The position numbers and the translations under genes were made by a program. From assembly GCA_050739495.1 (NCBI GenBank), contig JBOIBL010000260.1, forward strand, positions 1 through 12,113: DNA of 12,113 nucleotides, in the 5' to 3' direction. Positions within the stretch are counted from its first letter, which is position 1, and every line of letters begins with the position of its first letter. Below the pieces are notes generated by a model. The model did no database searches. It saw only the letters and a program-made list of their open reading frames with translations, and had not been told where the DNA came from. Shown here in pieces: positions 1-5,712 of this stretch. Source of the stretch: DASSKW01 sp050739495 (GTDB lineage: Bacteria; Pseudomonadota; Gammaproteobacteria; Natronospirales; REEB76).

Positions 1-878
1 GCGATACAGATGCCAGCATCCGGCAAATGGCCGAAGAGGAACAACTCGCCGCCGAATCCAGGCTCGCGTCACTGGAACCGGAACTGGTAAAGCTGTTATT
101 ACCGAAAGATCCGCACGACGACAGCAATATCTTCCTGGAGATCCGCGCCGGTACAGGCGGCGACGAAGCGGCACTGTTCGCCGGCGACCTGTTTCGCATG
201 TACGGTCGTTACGCGGAACAGCAAGGCTGGCGCATGGAGATACTGAGCGAAAGCCTCGGTGAACATGGTGGCTACAAGGAAGTCATCAGCCGGGTGATCG
301 GACAGGGCGCCTATTCGCATTTCAAGTTCGAATCCGGCACCCATCGCGTGCAACGCGTACCCGAAACCGAATCACAGGGCCGCGTCCACACCTCTGCATG
401 CACGGTCGCGATCCTGCCGGAAGTCGATGAAGTGGATGATGTGGAGATCAATCCGGCCGATCTCAAAGTGGATACCTACCGATCCTCGGGCGCCGGCGGC
501 CAGCACGTCAACAAGACCGACTCCGCGATCCGCATCACGCATCTGCCCAGCGGCATCGTGGTGGAATGTCAGGACGAACGCTCGCAACACAAGAACCGGG
601 CCCGCGCCATGTCGCTGTTGCGCGCCCGGCTATTGAACGCCGAACGCGAGAAAGCCCAGGTCGCACAGGCACAATCACGTAAACTTCAGGTGGGCAGCGG
701 CGATCGTTCGGAACGCATCCGGACCTATAACTTTCCACAGGGCCGCGTCACGGATCACCGTATCAATCTCACCCTTTACAAGATTGACGACATCATGCAA
801 GGCAACCTTGATGAAGTCATCGTGCCGCTGATGAACGAATTCCAGGCCGAAGAACTCGCTTCACTCACTTCCCAGTGA
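1..878 (+). CDS. prfA: Peptide chain release factor 1 (RF1), 5'-truncated by window edge
   Basis: RF1 recognises UAA and UAG stop codons in the ribosomal A site and triggers release of the finished protein. The reading frame is open from base 3, so the gene begins before the window; about 291 residues are visible against about 360 in the family, and roughly 70 N-terminal residues of the first helical domain are missing. Direct evidence: the RF1-type codon-reading tripeptide PxT is seen as P-E-T at 360-368, inside the conserved context RVPETESQGRVHTSAC. The catalytic GGQ loop lies at 495-503 in GAGGQHVNKTDSAIR. Conserved blocks QDERSQHKN and RTYNFPQGRVTDHR follow. PxT rather than SPF separates RF1 from RF2. 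The TGA stop overlaps the 3' end of the convergent membrane-protein gene by 14 nt. Its modifying enzyme PrmC is encoded about 8 kb downstream instead of next door. Confidence 0.97.
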   Translation, partial: DTDASIRQMAEEEQLAAESRLASLEPELVKLLLPKDPHDDSNIFLEIRAGTGGDEAALFAGDLFRMYGRYAEQQGWRMEILSESLGEHGGYKEVISRVIGQGAYSHFKFESGTHRVQRVPETESQGRVHTSACTVAILPEVDEVDDVEINPADLKVDTYRSSGAGGQHVNKTDSAIRITHLPSGIVVECQDERSQHKNRARAMSLLRARLLNAEREKAQVAQAQSRKLQVGSGDRSERIRTYNFPQGRVTDHRINLTLYKIDDIMQGNLDEVIVPLMNEFQAEELASLTSQ

Positions 879-1746
879 CTGGTGCTGATTGTTTCAGCAT
901 TTTGTATTCCGCATAACACACTGCCACGGCATACCACCACGCGAGTGCTGAAAACAGTACCGTGAACGCTTGCCATATCGGATGCTGGTGTGTGACCTGA
1001 TGCGCATTCAGATTCGAAAGCAGATCCTGCAGTTGCCCCGCCGAAGGTTGTGCCGAAAGCTGTGACATGCTGCCCATCACCGCGTGCAAACCATTCATCA
1101 CCGGCACCACGTCCTGCAATGCCGCGACGCACAGCAAACCGATCGCGGGAACCGAGACCACCAGCGCAGCATGGCCCCAGTTGGATTTCGCCAATTGCAG
1201 GCTGCGCCCCAGCGAGACGAATGGCCCGCGTTGATCGAGTACTGCAGGATAGGCAAAGAATGCCAGGGCCGTGCTGATCCATGCGGTCGCTGCCAACGGG
1301 AACAAGGCAACCACGACCCCGGGAATGATTCCGAACAGCAATACGACCAGCAGCAACAGAATCACGGCCAGGCCCACACCACACACTACCAGCAGTTCGT
1401 AAGCCAGATAGGCTACAAATAACGCGGGTATTGCATACAAGGCGGAACGTAGCGGTGCCGGTACCGCTACGGCATCCAGCCTGGCAAGTCGCAATACCGC
1501 ATACGCATATAACAGCGTCTGCACGCAGGCAGACAACAGCATCCAGAACAGATAAGCGAGTTGCCCGAGACGCCCGAGATCGGTATCCAGCAGTCCACCG
1601 CCGGCTCCCGCCACCGGCAGCGAACCGATGATCTCCGCTGCCAATATCCAGGGAAATACCGTGACCAATCCTGCGACGAACAGGCGCCAGCCTTCAGCCA
1701 GCACTGCGCCGATCCGGTGACGCTGTCTTGCAGCCGAACCGTTCAT
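865..1746 (-). CDS. Polytopic membrane protein, second gene of a paralogous pair (YciC-like / glycerophosphodiesterase-membrane-domain-like)
   Basis: A 293-residue inner-membrane protein of unknown function. Long hydrophobic stretches suggest five to six membrane segments: near residues 20-45, 75-95, 105-150 (very Leu/Val/Ile-rich), 155-175, 190-210 and 260-285. A soluble loop with several Gln and Ser residues lies around 215-255. The segment P-A-V-L-D-Q-R-G-P-F-V-S-L-G-R-S followed by K-S-N-W-G matches the segment V-V-L-D-G-Q-G-P-I-Q-G-L-N-R-S plus W-G-N-W-W of the gene upstream, so the two are likely paralogs. Proteins with this signature are loosely grouped with YciC-type and GPDPase membrane-domain families; no reaction is known to me. 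The start ATG overlaps the stop of the upstream gene in an ATGA junction (1743-1746), which indicates translational coupling. The 3' end overlaps prfA by 14 nt. Confidence 0.85.
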   Translation of the reverse strand: MNGSAARQRHRIGAVLAEGWRLFVAGLVTVFPWILAAEIIGSLPVAGAGGGLLDTDLGRLGQLAYLFWMLLSACVQTLLYAYAVLRLARLDAVAVPAPLRSALYAIPALFVAYLAYELLVVCGVGLAVILLLLVVLLFGIIPGVVVALFPLAATAWISTALAFFAYPAVLDQRGPFVSLGRSLQLAKSNWGHAALVVSVPAIGLLCVAALQDVVPVMNGLHAVMGSMSQLSAQPSAGQLQDLLSNLNAHQVTHQHPIWQAFTVLFSALAWWYAVAVCYAEYKMLKQSAPVTGK

Positions 1747-2507
1747 GAACCCGTCAGGAGTGCCTGTCTGATTTTGAGATCATGGTATTGCGTGTACAGG
1801 ATCGCGAGTACAAAGGGAGTGAAGATCGCTTCACCTACCATCTCGAGTACGCCTTGCACGAGCATACTCCGCCCGGTAAGCACACCATAATGAACGCCCA
1901 TCATCAAGGCCAACGGCATCAACAGGATCACTGCGATCAGGATGATAACCAGCAGCATCAGGATAAACACCAGAAACGTACGCCACCAGTTGCCCCACAC
2001 CAGCGTATGACTGCGATTTAATCCCTGGATAGGCCCCTGCCCGTCCAGTACCACGCAAAACTGGAAGAATGCCAGCGAAACCGTCAGGATCACGCCCGGT
2101 ATTATCAGCAACACATAGCCCACGATCAGTGCGCAGATCATGACAACGCTGCCGGCGACCAATGGCAGCAGCACATGCAGTGCATGTTGCCATTCAGTGC
2201 GGAAATCCGTGGTACCGCGCTGCACCAGGTTATCGAGCCGCGTCACCAGGATACCCTGCATCAACACTCCCAATATCACGCATATCAATTCGACCAGGTA
2301 CCAGGGCGCGTCTCTGGCCGCACTTAAGACTTCAGGTGTCATGGTGACGTCGCCGACGCGCAATGCGGTGTAGAGAATTGGTATCAGCCCCAGGAAACCG
2401 GCCAGGGTGGTGAACAGAAACAGCCTGGGAAAGCTGTTGACACCGATCCCGATACCTGTCGACAGTATCTGGGAAGGCGCTTGTGGCGTACTTGGCAGGC
2501 TGGTCAT
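1743..2507 (-). CDS. Polytopic membrane protein, first gene of a paralogous pair (YciC-like)
   Basis: A 254-residue inner-membrane protein, probably with six membrane segments (about residues 28-48, 70-90, 112-135, 135-155, 175-200, 225-245) after a Ser/Pro/Thr-rich N-terminal tail of some 20 residues. The motif L-L-I-I-P-G-V-I-L-T, then F-C-V-V-L-D-G-Q-G-P, N-R-S and W-G-N-W-W is the family signature shared with the following gene. Its function is not known to me; related families have been linked to membrane or lipid homeostasis, but nothing in this sequence proves a role. The start has a GGGG stretch 5-8 nt upstream (complement of 2512-2515) as a modest ribosome-binding site. A possible -10 hexamer CATAAT (complement of 2522-2527) lies just upstream without a convincing -35. 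It forms a two-gene unit with the next gene through a 4-nt ATGA overlap. Confidence 0.85.
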   Translation of the reverse strand: MTSLPSTPQAPSQILSTGIGIGVNSFPRLFLFTTLAGFLGLIPILYTALRVGDVTMTPEVLSAARDAPWYLVELICVILGVLMQGILVTRLDNLVQRGTTDFRTEWQHALHVLLPLVAGSVVMICALIVGYVLLIIPGVILTVSLAFFQFCVVLDGQGPIQGLNRSHTLVWGNWWRTFLVFILMLLVIILIAVILLMPLALMMGVHYGVLTGRSMLVQGVLEMVGEAIFTPFVLAILYTQYHDLKIRQALLTGS

Positions 2508-2555
2508 ATTAACCCCGGCATATTATGGATTGGGTCGCGCCGCAGTGTGCCCCAG

Positions 2556-2940
2556 CTACCCTTCAGCTTCAAGCACATGGCGCAAGGCTTTCACGGCGAT
2601 ATCGATTAGGGGCTCAGGCCACGGCGCGCTTGATTAATCCGCGCGCCAGAAACAACTCGATGTGTTCAAACGGGGTGCGGTCACCCGCATCGCGCGCCGT
2701 GGCTGATTTCAACGATATCGCCATGCACATCAATCAGAAAACTCGCCGGCATCGGGTTATTGGTATTGAGTACGGCAAAATTCACGATACGCAGATATTT
2801 GATCAGCGTCGGGCGTGCCATAACGAATGGCGCCTACTCCGTGTAGTGCCGAGACAGTTCATGAACCGGTAGTTGCAGAGCGGGCAGAAGAGCGGCCCTT
2901 CCAGTTCACCCACACGGATGGATCGCCCGCAAATTCCGGT
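2556..2940 (-). pseudogene. Decayed peroxiredoxin-like (AhpC/TSA-type) coding remnant
   Basis: No intact ORF exists here, but the minus strand carries protein-like pieces in shifting frames that read in a sensible order. First is F-C-P-L-C-N (codons at 2872-2889), which resembles the redox-active CPxCN box of the thioredoxin/AhpC fold. In a second frame follows LQLPVHELSRHYTE, ended by TAG at 2834-2836. In that same frame, from 2821 to 2681, comes a stretch containing P-M-P-A-S-F-L-I-D-V-H-G-D-I-V-E-I, the strand-turn-strand pattern of thioredoxin-fold peroxidases. After another frame change comes ARDAGDRTPFEHIELFLARG, ending at 2614, and a last piece ALRHVLEAEG ending at 2556. The central part looks shorter than in intact homologs. 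The peroxiredoxin assignment comes from pattern memory only; a frame-aware protein search would settle it. Confidence 0.4.
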
Positions 2941-2951
2941 CAGACACGGCC

Positions 2952-2979
2952 TTTACAAGTTGGTTCGGTGTGCTATATT
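2952..2979 (+). promoter_or_regulatory. Candidate sigma-70 promoter of the 3023-4545 operon
   Basis: TTTACA (2952-2957, five of six to the -35 consensus) is separated by 16 nt from TATATT (2974-2979, five of six to the -10 consensus). The predicted transcription start would fall near 2985-2987, giving a leader of about 37 nt before the ATG at 3023. It is the best promoter match I found in the window and sits exactly where the three-gene unit needs one. Confidence 0.6.
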
Positions 2980-2980
2980 T

Positions 2981-2998
2981 AGCAAGTATTATCTTGCT
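2981..2998. promoter_or_regulatory. Perfect 6-N6-6 palindrome over the predicted transcription start; candidate SufR-like operator
   Basis: AGCAAG-TATTAT-CTTGCT is a perfect inverted repeat with six-base arms and a six-base spacer. It begins two bases after the -10 hexamer, so a bound dimer would block RNA polymerase. Its core CAAG-N6-CTTG has the same layout as the cyanobacterial SufR operator CAAC-N6-GTTG, and the third gene of the operon encodes a SufR-like regulator. Autoregulation is an inference. The palindrome could alternatively be a short mRNA hairpin. Confidence 0.55.
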
Positions 2999-3022
2999 TT
3001 ATAAACATCGGAGGATACCGAC

Positions 3023-3379
3023 ATGTTGCTCATCATCGCTGCCATCCTGTTCGCGCTGGGTGCTCTCGGCGGACTGCTCATGGCTATTCGCAGCTTCAAA
3101 GGTCAGTCCATTCCGGTAGCATTGGCTGCCGGTCACGGGATTCTGGGCGCGACCGGTCTGGTTTTGCTCATTGCGGGCGTGCTAACGGGGGCAGGCGGCG
3201 GCGTGGCCCGCATCGCGCTCATCGTGTTGGTGATTGCTGCGCTGGGCGGCTTCTATCTGCTCTCATTCCACATCCGTAAACAGCAACATCCCCGGGCGGT
3301 TATCGTGGTGCATGCGCTGGTCGCCGTGACCGGTTTCCTGTGCCTGCTCGTATCCATTGCCCAGACCGCACAAGCCTGA
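3023..3379 (+). CDS. Small four-helix membrane protein with an internal tandem duplication
   Basis: A 118-residue hydrophobic protein of unknown function, predicted to span the inner membrane four times (about residues 1-22, 33-55, 62-83, 91-113). The start is secure: GGAGG at 3010-3014 lies 8 nt before the ATG. The two halves line up without a gap at an offset of 59 residues. A-L-G-G at 14-17 matches A-L-G-G at 73-76; His38 matches His97; the Thr-Gly pair 44-45 matches 103-104. The protein is therefore a duplicated two-helix hairpin. The paired His residues, each at the start of a membrane helix, could bind a heme or metal, but this is speculation. It is the first gene of a unit with a DUF2231 protein (16-nt gap) and a SufR-like repressor, which hints at a redox or metal-related membrane role. 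Confidence 0.82.
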   Translation: MLLIIAAILFALGALGGLLMAIRSFKGQSIPVALAAGHGILGATGLVLLIAGVLTGAGGGVARIALIVLVIAALGGFYLLSFHIRKQQHPRAVIVVHALVAVTGFLCLLVSIAQTAQA

Positions 3380-3395
3380 GACGGAACCTGCCACC

Positions 3396-3851
3396 ATGCA
3401 CGGTTTACGAATCGGAGGACACCCCTTGCATCCGGCCCTGGTGCACTTCCCGGTCGTCTGTTGGACTGTCGCACCGCTGACGGATGGGCTTTATGCCTTC
3501 CTGCGCGTTCCCGTATGGTGGCAAATCTCCTGGTGGCTGCTGGCGACCGGATCCCTGACCGGACTTGCGGCGATGATCGCTGGCACGCTGGATCTGTTCG
3601 CCATTCCTGCGCGACACCCGGCGCAGCCGGTAGCACAGCGCCATATGCTGCTGATGGGCAGTGCCTGGTGCATCCTGTTACTGGATTGGCTGTTGCGTCC
3701 GTCGTCAGGCATGCCGGATGCGTTGATCATGTGGTGCGGCCTCACGCTCTCCGTCGCCGGCTGGCTGATCACCGTGGTCGGCGCTTATAGCGGTGCACAG
3801 CTGGTCTACCGGTATGGCATCGGGCAAACTGCGCAGCATGACTCCCCCTGA
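3396..3851 (+). CDS. DUF2231-family membrane protein
   Basis: A 151-residue inner-membrane protein. The N-terminal G-G-H-P-L-H-P-A-L-V-H-F-P box (residues 7-19) and the C-terminal G-A-Q-L-V-Y-R-Y-G-I-G box (133-143) are the hallmarks of the DUF2231 family, whose biochemical role is not established. About four membrane segments are visible (18-36, 44-70, 86-101, 108-132). Conserved His9, His12, His17 and His83 suggest heme or metal contact in or near the membrane, which is an inference. I chose the ATG at 3396 because it directly precedes the conserved box; an in-frame TTG at 3357 would run into the preceding gene. The ribosome-binding site is weak, so translation may be coupled to the gene ending 16 nt upstream. 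The 3' end overlaps the regulator gene by 14 nt. Confidence 0.85.
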   Translation: MHGLRIGGHPLHPALVHFPVVCWTVAPLTDGLYAFLRVPVWWQISWWLLATGSLTGLAAMIAGTLDLFAIPARHPAQPVAQRHMLLMGSAWCILLLDWLLRPSSGMPDALIMWCGLTLSVAGWLITVVGAYSGAQLVYRYGIGQTAQHDSP

Positions 3852-4545
3852 ACGCCCAAAGACGGCCGATCATATCCATGCGTTGCCGGAAGCGCGCAGT
3901 GATTTGCTGCGCCAGATCAAACAGCGCGGCCCGCTGCATGCCAGTGAGCTGGCAGCGCTTTTGCATATTACCCGCGAAGCCGTGCGCCAACAGCTGAAGT
4001 TGCTGGAGCAAGGAGGCTGGATCGTTCGAGTCACGGAGAGATCACCACACCAGGCTGGACGACCTCCTCTGCGATACATGCTCACGCCAGCGGGTGATCA
4101 TCTGTTCCCGAAACGCTACGATGAACTCTCCCTGACGCTGGTGGATACGATCGCCGAGCAACTCGGGCCGGAGGCGCTGACAACACTGCTGACTGCACTC
4201 ACAGACCAGCAAGTGCATCAATGGGAACCGAAATTAGCCGGCAAACCCCTGATCGAAAGAATCCGCGCGCTCAAAGGCATCTATTTCGAGGGAGATCCAC
4301 ATATTTCCGTGGAACGGGATCGGCGTGGTTACCTGCTGGTGGAACACAACTGCCCCTATCTCAACCTTGCAATGCAGCGTCCACGGCTCTGTAGCGTTAC
4401 CGTCTCGACGCTGACCCGGTTACTCGGAGTACGGGTAGTGCGCGAGCGACGTTTCCAGGATGGCGACCAGCGTTGCGCGTTCCGGGTGCTGGCGGACGAA
4501 CGAGTGGATACGGAACATTTCCGCTTCGCGTTCGAAGCGGCTTGA
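3838..4545 (+). CDS. SufR-like winged-helix transcriptional regulator, probable Fe-S or metal sensor
   Basis: A 235-residue cytoplasmic DNA-binding protein. A winged helix-turn-helix of the DeoR/ArsR-like type spans about residues 20-80 (G-P-L-H-A-S-E-L-A-A-L-L at 31-42, then T-R-E-A-V-R-Q-Q-L-K-L-L, with the wing ending in G-R-P-P-L-R-Y-M-L-T). The C-terminal half carries three cysteines, Cys172, Cys185 and Cys213, spaced C-X12-C-X27-C, followed by A-F-R-V. This is the arrangement of SufR-type regulators, which hold an Fe-S cluster and repress the suf operon in cyanobacteria and mycobacteria. No suf genes are visible here, so the target may be its own operon, and a perfect palindrome sits over the predicted promoter start. 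The start is uncertain: ATG 3838 gives a typical N-terminus, while ATG 3814 and GTG 3793 are alternatives; none has a good ribosome-binding site, and the gene overlaps the one before it. Confidence 0.82.
   Translation: MTPPERPKTADHIHALPEARSDLLRQIKQRGPLHASELAALLHITREAVRQQLKLLEQGGWIVRVTERSPHQAGRPPLRYMLTPAGDHLFPKRYDELSLTLVDTIAEQLGPEALTTLLTALTDQQVHQWEPKLAGKPLIERIRALKGIYFEGDPHISVERDRRGYLLVEHNCPYLNLAMQRPRLCSVTVSTLTRLLGVRVVRERRFQDGDQRCAFRVLADERVDTEHFRFAFEAA
4521..4540. other. Perfect 8-bp hairpin at the convergent sufR-like / hydroxylase junction
   Basis: CCGCTTCG-CGTT-CGAAGCGG forms a tetraloop hairpin inside the last codons of the regulator gene. The two genes end only 12 nt apart. There is no T-run on either side, so it is at best an atypical terminator for either direction. 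Confidence 0.3.
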
Positions 4546-4557
4546 AGGATTTGCGGT

Positions 4558-5160
4558 TCAGGGCCGCCGACGAAACCAGCCGCTCATACTGAAACGATCG
4601 CGTCGCGCCGGTAACACTTCGTGTGCGATCTCTGCGCTTAAAAAACCAACCAGTGTGCCACCCGCCGGCAGCACCCTGATCACTTCCTGTTGTTCAATAC
4701 CGGGATACAGGCATAGCTCACCCTCGTCCGCTGCCTGCCAATCCTGATTCAGATACAACACCAGCGAGATCACCCGCGCATCGCTATCCCGGAAACGGTC
4801 AAGATGCCGCGCATAACCGGCCCCGGATGGATATACCGCAAAGTGGCCCTCGAACTCGTACAAACCGAGATAGCCGGCCGCGTTGAAAGCCAAACGCAGG
4901 GATTCCAGTTCCTCGCCAATGAAGCGCCGCACCAGCGGTGCTTTGCACTGGTCCAGCCACAGCACATGATCGCCGCGGATATCGTGTCGGACGCTGTGCG
5001 CAGCACCCCGCCCGATCCCGGCTTTGTGAAGATTCCCCAATGCCCACTGCGCCCTGACCACGTCGCCCAGTTCGGCGACGCGGGCATCAGGCAGGAAGCC
5101 AGGCTGGACACACCAGCCCTGCCGGATCACCTCTGCTGCAAACTCGGCATTACTGCGCAT
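4558..5160 (-). CDS. 2-oxoglutarate/Fe(II) prolyl hydroxylase, PHD2/EGL-9-like (PPHD type)
   Basis: A 200-residue cytosolic oxygenase using Fe(II), O2 and 2-oxoglutarate. Iron ligands are H119-x-D121 and H180; R189 should bind the 2-oxoglutarate carboxylate. The spacing H119-D121-H180-R189 equals that of human PHD2 (H313-D315-H374-R383). The flanking text is similar too: Y-A-R-H-L-D, L-Y-L-N-Q-D-W, H-E-V-L-P-A and a C-terminal W-F. This is the class of the Pseudomonas enzyme PPHD, reported to hydroxylate elongation factor Tu. That substrate is only a guess here, although the window also holds release factor genes. The start ATG (complement of 5158-5160) has no strong ribosome-binding site. 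It is convergent with the SufR-like gene with 12 nt between stops. The 256 nt between its start and the lipoprotein gene contains an 11-nt palindrome TGCATAATGCA (5230-5240) but no clear promoter. Confidence 0.88.
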   Translation of the reverse strand: MRSNAEFAAEVIRQGWCVQPGFLPDARVAELGDVVRAQWALGNLHKAGIGRGAAHSVRHDIRGDHVLWLDQCKAPLVRRFIGEELESLRLAFNAAGYLGLYEFEGHFAVYPSGAGYARHLDRFRDSDARVISLVLYLNQDWQAADEGELCLYPGIEQQEVIRVLPAGGTLVGFLSAEIAHEVLPARRDRFSMSGWFRRRP

Positions 5161-5416
5161 CAGCCGCTCTCATTTTGGTTTGAATTGGCGGAGTTCTGTC
5201 CATGAGAGTCCACCATTGGCAAAACACGCTGCATAATGCATGTTTACTTCCGCTCCAACTCATTGATCCAGATAAGAAAATAAATTTTGTTGGTAAAAAC
5301 CCGCGGAATCCCTGCTGATTGTCTAGAATCAGCACCCGATCGTGCGGTTTGCGTTCAAAAATCGCCGAGTAGTATCATAGGGTTACGTTAATTTTCTGTA
5401 CTGGTGGTGAATCAAT

Positions 5417-5602
5417 ATGAAGAAGTATGCTGTTGTCCTTTCCGCCGCTGCCCTCGCCCTTGCTTTGACCGCTTGCGGTAAGAGCGAACAGCCTGCCCCG
5501 GCCCCCGCCGCTGCTGCGCCTGCCGCTTCGACCAAGATGGCCGCTCCGGCTGCCAACACGGCCGCCAAACCGACTCAGCCGACTCCTCCGGCGGGTCATT
5601 AA
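5417..5602 (+). CDS. Small Ala/Pro-rich lipoprotein
   Basis: A 61-residue envelope protein. The N-terminus MKKY is followed by a hydrophobic stretch and the lipobox L-T-A-C with Cys20 as the lipidated residue, so the mature protein has about 42 residues. Gly at position +2 after the cysteine fits outer-membrane sorting. The mature part is nearly all Ala, Pro, Lys, Thr and Ser (P-A-P-A-P and A-A-K-P-T-Q-P-T-P-P) and looks like a flexible linker or spacer; no catalytic domain is present. Function unknown. A purine-rich GGTGGTGA (5403-5410) provides a moderate ribosome-binding site. A possible promoter is TTGCGT (5349-5354), 18 nt, TATCAT (5373-5378), but the match is modest. A strong double-hairpin terminator follows immediately, so the gene is probably transcribed alone. 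Confidence 0.8.
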   Translation: MKKYAVVLSAAALALALTACGKSEQPAPAPAAAAPAASTKMAAPAANTAAKPTQPTPPAGH

Positions 5603-5608
5603 GATACT

Positions 5609-5632
5609 CAAAACTGACAGCCGTCAGTTTTG
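5609..5632 (+). terminator. Stem-loop directly after the lipoprotein gene
   Basis: CAAAACTGAC-AGCC-GTCAGTTTTG is a perfect 10-bp stem with a four-base loop starting 7 nt after the stop codon. T residues form the 3' arm rather than a separate tail. It probably acts with the stronger hairpin 8 nt further on. Confidence 0.6.
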
Positions 5633-5640
5633 CAGAATCA

Positions 5641-5674
5641 AAAAGGACGGATGCGGAAACGCATCCGTCCTTTT
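5641..5674. terminator. Strong bidirectional intrinsic terminator between convergent genes
   Basis: A 15-bp perfect stem (5641-5655 with 5660-5674) closes a GAAA tetraloop. The arms start with AAAA and end with TTTT, so the transcript of either strand ends in a U-tract: TTTTCTATTT for the plus strand, TTTTTGATT for the minus strand. It lies 39 nt past the lipoprotein stop and 39 nt before the cystathionine gamma-lyase stop, so it should serve both genes. Confidence 0.9.
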
Positions 5675-5712
5675 CTATTTGCTAATCACAATTTTACCAG
5701 GCGTTCGAAATT

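Noticed and set aside
776..1384. 202-residue minus-strand ORF
   Set aside because: A different frame of the membrane-protein gene at 865-1746, without membrane segments or known motifs.
2525..2872. 115-residue plus-strand ORF in the gap before the SufR-like operon
   Set aside because: No ribosome-binding site or domain; the opposite strand gives better protein-like fragments of a peroxiredoxin relic.
4804..5205. 133-residue plus-strand ORF
   Set aside because: Antisense to the prolyl hydroxylase, whose active-site residues are all present on the minus strand.
5150..5335. 61-residue minus-strand ORF upstream of the hydroxylase
   Set aside because: No ribosome-binding site and no recognisable features; it overlaps the hydroxylase start and probably arises by chance in the leader.
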